From assembly GCF_030272615.1 (NCBI RefSeq), contig NC_081414.1:54771636-54835635 (forward strand): a DNA stretch of 64,000 nucleotides. The letters run 5' to 3'. The notes under the pieces are model-generated. The model worked only from the letters and a program-made list of their open reading frames with translations. It was not told where the DNA came from and made no database searches. The DNA comes from Cryptomeria japonica. Lineage: Eukaryota; Streptophyta; Pinopsida; Cupressales; Cupressaceae. This document shows, piece by piece, positions 24,701-35,496 of this stretch; the first letter of the stretch is position 1; each line of letters begins with the position of its first letter. A program made the translations under genes and the position numbers.

Positions 24701-24882
24701 ATGTAGGTAAAATAATGGATATATGGAATGAGCTCAGGAGACACAAGGCCATTTTGACACCTATTTTTGACAAATGGAGGCCTAGGGAGCAAGATTTAGA
24801 GTTTATGTGTGTATCCTGCGATGAAGGGGGATCGCAAAGAATTCTAAGAAAATGCTGCAGAAATTTATCTGAGCTTTTCTAA
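21716..24882 (+). pseudogene. LTR-encoded ORF, 3'-LTR copy (with N-terminus)
   Basis: The ATG at 21716 opens MAPKREFSGKTNYTER. The frame runs to a TAG at 21980, and a one-base frame change follows near 22108. From about 22110 to 24882 it stays in one frame, broken at 22808, 23323, 23794, 23815, 23938 and 24319. The other copy has sense codons at most of these sites. Conserved blocks include EEFRKAFGL (22125), LKEFFVKIGGL (22240), MYWALCQVLGEDAEANMPNHYLL cut as a helical block (22335-22400) and PVSTVFRVFGFRG (22830). The C-terminus is changed by the 632-bp deletion and ends in a wrong frame. Combining both copies implies about 1,200 residues. I recognise no known domain. Expression from the LTR promoter upstream is likely by position. 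Confidence 0.7.
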
Positions 24883-25640
24883 GTCTAATGGAGAATACTC
24901 AAAATTTCTTATAATATTTCTTGAACTAAATATCAATATACAGACCATCGATTTTGAGTGAAGCTTTGTGTTATCTTCAAGTGTGTTTACAAATTTGTTT
25001 ATTGTTTTCATTCTGAATAATCCAGGGTTGTTCTGTTTGAATGGAATTGCAAAGCAATTTTAGTAGAAGTGTTCGTTAGCTTTTCTTTTTAGGAGGGAAA
25101 TTAAAGATGTGGGGATCACTCATACCAGTAAACTCTTTGGAAGAGACTTTGAATTTTGATGATCATAGCTTAATTTGGAATGCATAAATTCTTGTAGGTG
25201 TCAGGCATATACAAGGATTAATAGGAACCAAGCCAACGGGACGCATAAAGATGTTTTGTTTGAGGAGTATTATCTGAGTTTAGATGACTCTGTGACCTTG
25301 GATAAGGCACTGGTATTGATTGAAGTGGTTTATTGCATGTTTTGTTGATCGAAATGCTCAATTTAAGTATAGTTTCCATTCTTTGTTTTTAGTTTATTTC
25401 AAGGTGAATAGATCCACTGGTTTTCTGGACCGGCTTGTTGTGGGTTTATGTTCGAAAGTGTGAATTCAATTCACAAAGGTATACCCACCTTAGCTCTGAG
25501 TAAGTCCGAAGTGTAGGAGGTTCAATCAAACCTTGTCATATGTTGTCTTGAGAATTTCCTTATATTTGATGTCTCTTCTGCACCGAGTTTAATCATATTA
25601 TTTTAAGGATGTTAAAGGAAATCAGATTTTGAAGACAACA

Positions 25641-26727
25641 TAAAATATTAACAACAATTTTTTTAGTGATATCTTTTCCTCTTTCCTTGTGTTTATTTTA
25701 TTTTTTGTTACTTTGGTATTTCACCATTAAGTCCTTTGTTATTTTGTTGTCTTAAATATTTTTTGTACAATGTGAGTTGGTTAATTTCATTTTGTATGTA
25801 TAAGCGCCAACTATGGGTCTTTTCATGCATTTTGTCATGTGTCTAGGCAAGATAATAACAAGAGACAAGGATATTTGTGTGTGCACTAGTGTCTAAGGTA
25901 GAGTTTCCTAGAAATCTATAGAAGGTTCCATGAGATTGACATTTTCCAATTTTATAGGAATTAGACTACAATTATATTAATGTAGAGATATATTATCACC
26001 AATTTGTTATGATAGAGTATTCCACACTTAAAACTTGTAATTTGTTGTTCAATGATATAATTTTATTTGTAGTGAGAAAGGATAATTCGATTGTTTAAGA
26101 ATAGATAATTCATTCTAGTGATGTATGCAAAATATACTCTCAAGTGACATGAACCTATAAAAAAATCTTTGTGTACTTCAAAAACATAATATTTACTACA
26201 TTTTTTTTTTCTAAAAGACATTTTCTCTTATCATTTCAATTGAAGTTTAGATTATGTTTTGTAAGCTCTTTTATGAGTTTTACTACATAATTTCTCCATT
26301 CACCTATCATAGTCACAAGAAGCCTTCACACATATAGCATGACATATTCATGACCTTTTACAACATTACTATGCATTGGTCCTAATTTTTATAAAGAATA
26401 ATTTACACCTGGGATTCCTAAACCCCTCCTCCTGTAACTCTAGATCCCACTTCCCCATAACACAGTTCTCCTCCTATTGATGGGGCCTTTGATCATGAGA
26501 TAACTCTTTAAGTACCTTTTTCACAAATATAAAGTCAAGATGAACATTTATATTAGTTTCAAGACTTTCTAACTTAGGACAACCTCATTGTTCAAAGTAG
26601 TTCTTGTCCTTGATACTATTTGTACAATTTCAATACATAAAAATGCATATCTATAATTTCTAAAAGGATTGGTGCACATTATACAAAATAATGTCTAATC
26701 GTACACTTTTATCCTTACAAACATAGT
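25641..26727. other. Flank of the Tat-like element, no gene recognised
   Basis: AT-rich sequence with poly-T and poly-A runs. No coding pattern, terminal repeat or RNA gene. The last five bases before 26728 (atagt) are the left target-site copy of the next element. Confidence 0.6.
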
Positions 26728-27668
26728 TGATGTAGGAACACTGGTTTAGTTCTTACCGGTTGAGCAATTTTCAGTAGAATTGATTGAGAGCTTGGCATTT
26801 CGTAATATTTGAGTGTTTAGCATTGTGGTTTTCGGTTTATTCCCTTGTATTCATGGTCGTTATCATGTTTGAGTTTCATAGCTTTTGGCTTTGTTACTGG
26901 TAGAAAGCAAATTCTGGTATTGTCTCGGTTGATGTGTTCTTACTAGTTAGCTTGAGTGAAGATTATTTCAAGTTGCAAATGATCTCCATGACTTGTGGAT
27001 CATTGGAGATTTTTTTTTGGGCCTCGGTTGGTATTCTCGGAAGGCAGTGCATCATTTTGTGTTTTGGAGTGGTTGAGCCAACATGTTATCGTTATGTGTT
27101 TCTTGAACCGATTGGTCTTTGGACTGACTTGATTAAGTTGTAATTATTTGTGGGCTATATATATATGGAGGTTTGTGAATCATTTGAAAGATAATTAAGG
27201 AAGTCACATCAAAGGAGTCTGGTCATAGAGGAAAAATCATAGAAGTTAGATCAATGAAGTGAGAAGATTGAAGACAAAGCATTGATATTGGGCAAAGATG
27301 TAGAACCGGTTGGACTTTGATCTGGTAGGACCGAGGCCGGAAGGCCGAGGTCTAGATTGGGATTGAACCGATAGATTGATTACCAACAACCAATTTGGTA
27401 TGAGGATGATCTGCGGACCCTGTAATTGCATTGTAAGAATTGTTTGTATCCTAGACTTTGATCCAACATGTGGCATGTATCATTCTTTAGACTGTAATAA
27501 TATCCATTCACATTGTTTACCAATTATGTGTTATGTGTTGTTACCGGTTGTTCTATCTATTGTTTCTATCATCTTGTTTATCGGTTACTAGTATGCTTTG
27601 CATGGTTTATGTGTTAAGCTGCAAGGTTGGGTTGTCCTTTATTTGATCTCCCTACCTTGACTATGTCA
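26728..27668 (+). repeat. 5' LTR of the coding-free element
   Basis: 941 bp, starting tgatgtagg and ending ctatgtca. A TATA-like run (tatatatatat) is at 27156-27166. Open frames inside it are remnants or chance. Confidence 0.9.
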
Positions 27669-27670
27669 AG

Positions 27671-27682
27671 TGGTATTAGAGC
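27671..27682 (+). promoter_or_regulatory. Primer-binding site (tRNA-iMet type)
   Basis: tggtattagagc differs by one base from TGGTATCAGAGC, the common plant PBS complementary to initiator tRNA-Met. It lies two bases after the LTR end. Confidence 0.85.
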
Positions 27683-27972
27683 TGGTTCATGAACCTGTTG
27701 TTGGACAGAGTGTTGTTCAGATCACCGAATGTGAGGCAGAGCAAGGTAGACCGCCAATCCTAAAACTTGAGCTTGAGGCAGTTAGTGGGTGGAGACTTGA
27801 ACAGATTGCCGATTGATGCAGGCTACAATTTGTACTAGTAGATCATCATAGAGAGGCAACCAAAAGCTGTGGTTAGATCGCTGAATCCCTTGAGGCAGTT
27901 GCAAGTACCTACTAACTGATCACCAAATCAGATCAAGTGATGGGACACACTTTCCAATTAACCCCAAGAGTC

Positions 27973-28913
27973 TGATGCAGGAGCACCGGTCTAGTTCTTA
28001 CCAGTTGCGCAGTTTTCAGTAGAATTGCTTGAGAGCTTGGCATTTCATCATATTTGAGTGTTTAGCATTGTGGTTTTGGGTTTATTCCCTTGTATTCATG
28101 GTTGTTATCATGTTTGAGTTTCATAGCTTTTGGCTTTGTTACTGGTAGTAAGCAAATTCTAGTATTATCTCGGTTGGTGTGTTCTTACCGGTTAGCTTGA
28201 GTGAAGATGATTTCCGGTTGCAGATGATCTTTGTGACTTGCAAATCATTGGAGATGTTGTTTTGGGCCTTGGCCAGTATTCCCAGAGGGTGGTGCATCAT
28301 TTTGTGTTTTGGAGTGGTTGAGCCGACATGTTACCATTACACGTTTCCTGAACTAGTTGGTCTTTAGGCCGACTTGATTAAGTTGTAATTATTTGTGGGT
28401 GGTATATATATGGAGGTTTGTGAATCATTTAAAAGATAATTAAGGAAGTCACATCAGAGGAGTCTGATCATAGAGGGCACATCAAAGAAGTCAGATCAAC
28501 GAAGCTAGAAGATTAAAGACAAAGCATTGATATTGGGTGAAGATATAGAACCAGCTGGACTCTGATCCGGTAGGACCATGGCCAAAAGGCCGAGGTCTGG
28601 ATTGGGGTTGAGCTGACAGACTGATTATTGATAGCCGATTTGGTATGAGGATGATCTGCGGACCCTGTAATTGCATTGTAAGCATTGATTGTATCCTGGA
28701 CTTCGATCCAGCATGTGGCCTGTATCATTCTTCAGATTGTAATAAGATCCATTCACATTGTTTACCAGTTATGTGTTATGTGTTGTTACCGGTTGTTCTA
28801 TCTCTCATTTCTAGCATCTTGTTTGCCGGTTACTGGTATGCTTTGCATGGTTTATGTTTTAAGCTCCAAGGTTGGGTTGTCCTTCATTTGACCTCCCTTA
28901 CTTGACTACATCA
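27973..28913 (+). repeat. 3' LTR of the coding-free element
   Basis: 941 bp, starting tgatgcagg and ending tacatca, with the TATA-like run at about 28403. The sequence just before it (accccaagagtc) is a weak polypurine tract. Confidence 0.9.
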
Positions 28914-28918
28914 ATAGT

Positions 28919-30132
28919 ATATATTCTAATTCAAACAATACTGGCAACCAAATTTATATATCAATGCCAATCCCTACCATACACATGGTGACTACCACAT
29001 CCATGGCCATGATAGCTACTTCTTCTAGTGGTTTTTCTTCTACTATATTCAAGATTGGACCTTTGCCACCTCTAGCCTTGAGGCTTTGCTACTTTTGTAT
29101 CTATAGGTCCACAAATTTCTACCACTTACCTGCATATTGATGACCCTATCCTTAACTACCTTTTACAAAATGTTGGCCAACTACAAATCTAGATTTTTTC
29201 TCTCACCAATCTTTCGACTCAATCTCTTATTTCTTCTTATTAAAGATGTATTCCTTTATCATTGTATGTTTTTGGCTACACCCTTTCTTGTAGGCTTTGA
29301 GTTTGTTAGGTTCAATAAGTACAGTGGAAAGGGTGACCCTCAAACTCACGTTTCTATATTCATTACCTGTAACTTCATAAATTGCATCTTGCGCAATTTC
29401 ACATCACATGAGTCTTTTCTTTTAGTGAATTAAAGACAATAATCAAACCTTAACCTTAATCTTAACCTGTCAAGCATACTTGCCACCTGTCATTCCTAAT
29501 TCCTTATCATTAGGTATGTATTGATTGTGTACATGTGTACATTGTTCATTCATCCTATGAATATCCATGCCTAAAGGTGGTCATAAGGATGTTACACTAT
29601 ATGAGTTTGGTAGTGTAATGCCTCTCAGTGTGGGCACCGATGTAGGCATGATTTCCAAGACTTAAAATTTGACTTTTACCTTCATTGTCTCTCTCTAGAA
29701 AATGCTCTTCCTACATTTTGGGAACTTTCTATTGCATTAGGTGGGTATGTGGAATATCATAGTGGGCCAAAACATGCCCTTAAGTGGTAATGAAATTTCA
29801 GAAAATCAGAGTTATGCAACTTGACATGAAAATTTGAATAAGTTATGAACATTATTTTAAAAACATGTAAAAAGAGAATCTGTAGAAAATTGAATGTAGT
29901 TTCTAAGCTACTAGTTTATTTGTTTTTTGAAAAAAAAAAATCTATTTCATGAAAATTTGAAATTTCAATGCAATAGTACTAAAATTTCAGGAAAAGGACA
30001 ACAAATAGGTGTATGTCTGACCACCCTAACCACAATCAAATCATAATATTTTTAATATAAGTAGTAGACTCATGTCTAGATGTGACACATATTTTTTTTG
30101 TAATTTTTTTCAAGTGAATAATTAATTATGAA
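28919..30132. other. Intergenic stretch with a possible gag remnant
   Basis: Mostly AT-rich and non-coding. At about 29300-29360 one frame reads FVRFNKYSGKGDPQTHV, which resembles the start of Gypsy Gag cores (a KYxGKGDPxxHV pattern). No further domain follows, so it would be a very short relic. The five T residues at 30133-30137 are the left target-site copy of family A. Confidence 0.4.
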
Positions 30133-30137
30133 TTTTT

Positions 30138-31265
30138 TGTTAGGCCCAATATGGAAAGCTAATGTACTAAGAGGGGAGGGGTGAATCAGTACTTCAAATC
30201 CTTTCTTCAACAATAACTTTATTGTTAAGCATAAACCAAAAACTGTTGTAACATAACATAAATCTAAAACAAATAAATAAAAATCATACACGATTCACAC
30301 CATAACACATATATTTGGGTTACACAGATACTCTTGGTTAGAGAGAAAAAATGCGGTGGGGATGGCACCCACAACTTCACTACTGCAATAATAAAGGTTG
30401 CTTGGTTAGAGCTACATGTTTAGCTATTTCTGATAGCTTACCCTGTTAGGAGTATCAAGATCGTTAGATCTACCTTGCTAAAAGATTTTATAGCACTTAT
30501 TCTAAATGTTGCACCTGGTTAAAGGCTTTACAATTTATAGAATCTGTTAGAGTCTTTTACCCTGTTAAAGGTTTCTCTTACAACTCAAAATATTATAATT
30601 AAATCTTTACAAATATCTACAACTTCACATCTAAAATGTTATAGCAGATTCTATGTGCTCAAAATGAGATTACCTTGCTTATAGCATACCTCGGTAATCC
30701 ATAAAGTAACTCCGTAAACCCTTCTATTTACTTTGTTCCTTGACTATTCTTTGAAATCCTTCTTGGTGACCTCTGTGTCTCTAACAATCACAACACTCAG
30801 TGCTTCCTTATCTATTACACATGTCTTGCTTCATATACCTCTATGTTTGATCCTGAATTCATGTTGTATAAATAGATCTCTTATGTCGGTGATCTATTTC
30901 ATTGCTTTGATCTTAAAACATGATTTATCGAATGAATAGCCATACAAAATATTTCATTGGATAGATGACCTCATGATCATACAAAATCTTTAAGTGCAAT
31001 TTTCAATATGATAATGATTCCCTGCTTCTTGATCTTGTAACACGTTTCCCATGTGTGTCTAGGTTCAATGAATCTGGTAACACGTTTCACTTGGTGTGTG
31101 TTCACTCGGTCTATCATTTTTGCTGTATACTAGGCTCTGTGACTACTTTCTTCTATAACCGACTGCTCTGTGCTTATCGACTGAATATTTCGATAGTAGT
31201 AACCGACTAGAGTATATAGAATGACTTTGGATATAAAACTAATGACAACTTAATAAATAGTAATA
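30138..31265 (-). repeat. 3' LTR of family A
   Basis: 1128 bp. Compared with the other LTR it lacks about 40 bases near 31125 (present at about 37826-37866). Its outer dinucleotide next to the PPT is TA where the other copy has TG. Confidence 0.88.
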
Positions 31266-31276
31266 ATCTCCCCTTT
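31266..31276 (-). other. Polypurine tract of family A
   Basis: On the minus strand aaaggggagat directly precedes the 3' LTR. It primes second-strand synthesis in LTR elements. Confidence 0.75.
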
Positions 31277-31610
31277 TGACATTATGTTTGAAATGTTTGA
31301 CAAAACTCCTTTCAAAGTCATAACTCAAAAATCTATATATTTACAAAACCTGACTAATCAGATAGTATATACATTTGTCAATAAAATAGTATATTCAGAT
31401 ATACTCCCCTTATCAATATACTATACAAAATTTTGATTATGCATGCGCTATGATCAATATTCTATATTAATTGCTCGGTTCATTGCTCATCCTGTCAAAA
31501 TTAACTGTGCATTTGGATACTTTGTTCTACTTGGTATACTCCCCATATATGCTACACTCACCCTTTGATACTTTGATACTATACTCCCCCTTTTTGACAA
31601 ACATCAAAAC

Positions 31611-34600
31611 TTAGTTACCATTCGGTGGAGGCAATTGGTCAAAAATGGATTTGTACTTTATCCTTGCATCGGTAAGAGCGGCAAAGAGGGAATCCTTAAC
31701 ACTATCCATGAGTGAATTTTGAGTTGTAATGTCAACTAACAGTGAAATTATTCCATCTAAGGGGATTCCCTCTGGTTGAGTGGATAGGGTGGTGGCCTTG
31801 TTGATCTATTCTTGGATGGAGGACAAGTGTGGAATGAATAAGGTTTGAAGAGTCATAATGTCCATCTTTATTTTGTGCTCTTCATTCCTAAGTTCCAATT
31901 GTTGAGCCATGAGCTTTTGTAACTTTGTATAGAAATGCTGAATAGAATGTGGCTTAGTGGTCAACTTATTTGAGAGATCGGTGATCTCTTTCTCAATCAC
32001 TTCTATTTTATTTTTGATATCTCTAATGAATAAAGAGAATGTACAGAGTTTCTGAAATAAATAAAGAATGTGCTAAGTTGAGGGGACAGCTCAGCAATAA
32101 ATTTGACAAGTTTTACTCTGCCAATAGCAATAGCTTTCTGTACCTCTTCAATCATTTTTGCAGTGAGCTCTTTGTCCTTCAATTTGATCAAATATTCAGA
32201 CGTGTCTACTCCAGATGTCTCTATTTTAGTGAGGAGTTCATCCAGTTAAATATGGATGGCTACATCTTTTGACACTATAGCTTCAGGTAGCATATCTGTT
32301 AATAGTGCTTTCACCTTCTGAAGTACTTTGTTTTTCTTTTGAATAGCCATTTGTTTTTCCTATTCTTCGTAGGCTTTGCATAGTTCACCGAATTCAATGA
32401 CTGCTTTCCCTTTTAATTTGGATATGTCTACATTTGGCAACACTATCGGTTTTGACAAATCTAATTTTAAACTATGCTTTTTCATTTTCTTTTCTTTAGC
32501 TTTCACCGGTTGAACTAATACAATGGATTGGGAGGCTTGTTGACTCTTGGTAGGTTGCTCGATAGAGGCAACACTTTTGTCAATTTCTTGAACCTTTGAT
32601 GTAGCCTTTGGTGAATCCTTGCTCTGGGTCTCAGTTGTAACATTTTCAGTGCTAGAAGGAGCTTGAGAAGTTTGTTCCTCGGTGGCCTGAGAAGTAGCTT
32701 CTCCTTCTGTAGACTTGTGACCCTCTATTCCTTGTTCAATATCCTAAGGGGCCCCAATTGAAACAGGCTGAGTGACCAGAGGATAGGGCTGAACTTGTTC
32801 CAAAATTGACTCACTGGATACTAGTTTGGCATATGCATTCCCTTCTATCATTTCTTGTTCTTGTGCCTCGGTGTCCATGATATCCTCATCAACTTGTATA
32901 GTGTCAGTAGGTTCTTGCTCAGTGATATCAGGATCTTGCTCGGTGACATCAACTATTTTAACTTCAACTTGCTCACCATCATTCTTGATTCGAAATATTT
33001 CCTGCCATTTTTCCTTGGTCTCATTCTCTACATCCAGATAAAGGCCATTCATCAATTTCAAGACTCTTTGCTTGACTAGGAAGTTTGTGTGGTAGTTTCT
33101 CAGATGTTCATTGATCTCATCTACCGACATGTCTGGAAAGAGATGTACCAGACTTCTTTCTCTCATCTTCTTTTCTAAGTCCATGGCATATTTCCACCTG
33201 TTATCAATATGCGAATACAATTCTTTTGGAAGAGAATTAGTAACTTCCAATGGGACCAATCAGAATTTTAAAAGAGTGCAAATTACGGCTTCTTCAATTT
33301 GTCTCTTTTCTGCATCAGCTTTGGAGTCATATTTTACATATCTGAATGCTCCAAATCCACCATATTGCTTCAAATTAGCACAAAAGTTATCAATGCTATG
33401 TACATCTTCCTTTTTACTCCTGACAATCTGAAATTTGCTTTTGTCTTCAGATTCGATGTCACTGGACTCTTTAGTCAAAATGAGTCTTCAAGTAGATTTC
33501 TTATAAGTTTTTGTTACCTTTGGTGTGGCAACATTCTTTGGTTTCTTACTCGATGACACTGCAGATGATCTTGTGTTTGGGCGCTTTATTGAAGGAGTCG
33601 GTGATACCTTTGATGTATCCTGTTTCTTCCTTTTCAAAATTTTCCCTTTAGGCAACTCGGTGTTCAATGTAATAGCTACCTCTTGGGCTTCAGATTCCTC
33701 CTCGGCGATGACTAGAGTGCCCTTGACAGGTGTGGAGGAAGAACCTTCTCCAAATTTCTCCGTTAATGCCTTGATCATTTTTGTTGCTTTCCTTGTAGCC
33801 TTGGGTACTACAATACTTATCTTAACTTTCTCTTTAACTTCTTCATATGTACCGTATCTCAGCTCAGTAGCATGCCTTGGTAATGTAAGAAAAGCATCTA
33901 TTTGCTGTTGTGTGATGTCAAAATCAATCTCATAACCCATAGGTGGCAAAGATTGAGTTCTCGGTTCCATAGCATTGACATAGCAGTAGTCGATGTCTAC
34001 TTCAAAGCATATGTCATCCTTGTATTTCTCTACTAACTTGGGTGGAATTCTACACCTGTTATGCATCTTTTCTTGAAACTTGCTAAAGTAATCATCCATA
34101 ATATCATTGATGTTATCACCTAGCCATTCGATGAAGTCATTGATTTAATGGGTGATTGGTCGGTGTAGCTCCCAAACTACATTACCGACTGATGAAAAGA
34201 ATTTCTCAAAATAGAAAAACATGCATACCAAAAGTGATCCAAACTTCAGTGTGTTAGCCGAGTTGTTCTTCTTCGGCTTCCTTATAGTATTTAGATTCTC
34301 AAATAGGTTTTTCAACAATACTTCGCATAGATCAATTTTCATTCCTTCCTTCACAATTTTATATGCTAAATCGACTACTGCATAGGGTACACTATTTTCC
34401 CTTGCCGATTGAAAGAAATAATAACCTATTACTCTAATTGCAAACTTCAGCTCTGCATCTATCACATTGTTCAATTTCAGTCCTCTGCAATCAAATTCAA
34501 CTCCGGTTAAAGTGATCAATTCCTTTTTTTATATCATTTTCTGAGCTCGGGCATGATCAAAAATAGGGTAACCGTTGATCAAGTGAATGATTTCCTTGGT

Positions 34601-34981
34601 GATTTTGAATGGTTGCTCCTCTAGCCACATGAAGTCATCATGAACTCTACTTAGAAAAAACTTAACCCACTGGGGTTTGAAGACTCATGGGTAGGTTAGG
34701 GCTTTGGTCAATCCCTTGACTTTTATGTGTTTGTACTTGCTATCCAATTTCCCATCGATACACAATTCATCATATGTGTCCTTGATCTCAACATGACCTA
34801 TTTCCTCAACACGACACTTAGTGAAGAATCTGACATCCTGAACTAGTAAAACCCTATCCAGAATGAGTGAAAATGTAGTTTTATCATCCGGTTCAGATGC
34901 TACTTTGGGAGTTAGAGAGTATTTCAGTGAGGGCTTTTCAATGTTCTCAACAACAACACGCTTTTGGATCTTAGGTGCCAT
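31611..34981 (-). pseudogene. ORF2 of family A, unknown function
   Basis: The frame starts at MAPKIQKR (34981) and stays in one frame to about 32003. A frame change then leads to the end at 31611. Roughly 1,120 codons are broken by point stops, e.g. near 34682, 34527, 34145, 33488 and 32744. The N-terminal third has RVHDDFMW and KITKEIIHLINGYP (34650-34570). Around 34040-33900 it has RIPPKLVEKY, DICFEV and PRT..MGYEIDF. These three blocks recur in ORF2 of family B. A Lys/Ser/Thr-rich basic part follows (33800-33490), then an acidic Glu/Gln/Thr-rich part (32990-32600), then a helical C-terminus. No catalytic motif is seen. It could be a structural or targeting protein, or a captured plant gene. 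Confidence 0.75.
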
Positions 34982-35008
34982 TGCAGATTTCATATAATCA
35001 CTTAACAA

Positions 35009-35496
35009 AAGATCCTTAGGGTTTAAAAACTTTTAAATGGCAAATGCTTTCCACTTACCAAATGTAAAAAAGATATTCACAACTGATATGATCAGTAAAC
35101 TAACTTGACAATGTGTTGTGATTGATGTAAATACCTTAAATTTCAATTCGAAGGAGGTTTGATTGCTTTTGAATCGCTTTGCTCTGGTTTCTTGAAAACT
35201 TGGTAAGTGTAAAATGACCGTGCAAAAGCTTTAAGTACACAATATACCTTATCAAGCTTCATGCAGTTAGGTCAGAAAACATTAAATGCAGTCGGTACCA
35301 CTTCCTTTTTATGCTTTTACTGAGTAGCTAGACTTCCTGTATTTACCGACTAAACAGGCTTCCAAAAGACTTGATAAACATTTTCAAATTTCCTAATGCA
35401 TCTTTAGTTATGCAGATTTTGAATTAAGTACATGATAAAATAGGATCTATTAAGATTTAACCTTGACAGAATGCAGTCCCTTTATACCTTTACCGA
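35009..35496. other. Spacer between Gag and ORF2 of family A
   Basis: About 490 bases without a coding pattern on either strand, located between the Gag stop and the ORF2 start. A separate promoter or splice signal for ORF2 could lie here, but none is obvious. Confidence 0.5.

Larger units (their letters stand above)
8839..25640 (+). mobile_element. Tat/Ogre-like Ty3/Gypsy retrotransposon, 5' truncated
   Basis: The element has a truncated 5' LTR (8839-12498), a PBS at 12503, gag, protease, RNase H, RT, degenerate RNase H and integrase (12698-19541), a long 3' untranslated region, and a 3' LTR ending at 25640. The end of the homology between the LTRs falls at ..gaagacaaca in both copies. It is followed by the PBS in one copy and by unrelated flank in the other, which fixes the LTR end. 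Size, the PBS string, the RNase H arrangement and the very long LTRs fit the Tat branch, which includes Ogre. The left end is lost, so no target duplication can be seen. All genes are broken, most often by TAG codons. Confidence 0.85.
19908..25640 (+). repeat. 3' LTR of the Tat-like element (5' border tentative)
   Basis: The right border, ..gaagacaaca at 25640, is secure because it matches the LTR end that abuts the PBS. The left border is placed at the TG after the polypurine candidate, because no second copy of this part exists; it could lie elsewhere between about 19550 and 20250. Inside are three 279-bp tandem units, a double G-box, a TATA box, the large ORF from 21716 and about 760 bp of non-coding U5-type sequence. 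This copy carries a 632-bp deletion at 24824-24827 relative to the 5' LTR. Confidence 0.65.
26728..28913 (+). mobile_element. Coding-free LTR element with 304-bp interior
   Basis: Two direct repeats of exactly 941 bp (26728-27668 and 27973-28913) begin tgatg and end tca, and enclose only 304 bp. The element is flanked by atagt on both sides (26723-26727 and 28914-28918), so it is a complete insertion. A tRNA-iMet-type PBS follows the first LTR. The interior has no useful open frame. It is like TRIM or SMART elements in having no coding capacity, but its LTRs are much longer than in those families. The two LTRs differ at roughly one base in ten over the first 115 bases by eye, so it is fairly old. 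Confidence 0.9.

Noticed and set aside
8839-25640. Two tandem separate elements instead of one element with long LTRs
   Set aside because: The homology ends at the same base next to the PBS and at the right flank, with integrase ending between the copies, exactly as expected for a 5' and 3' LTR.
26934-27143. Open frames inside the 941-bp LTRs as small genes
   Set aside because: The same region in the second LTR has different frame breaks; the frames are not kept between copies.
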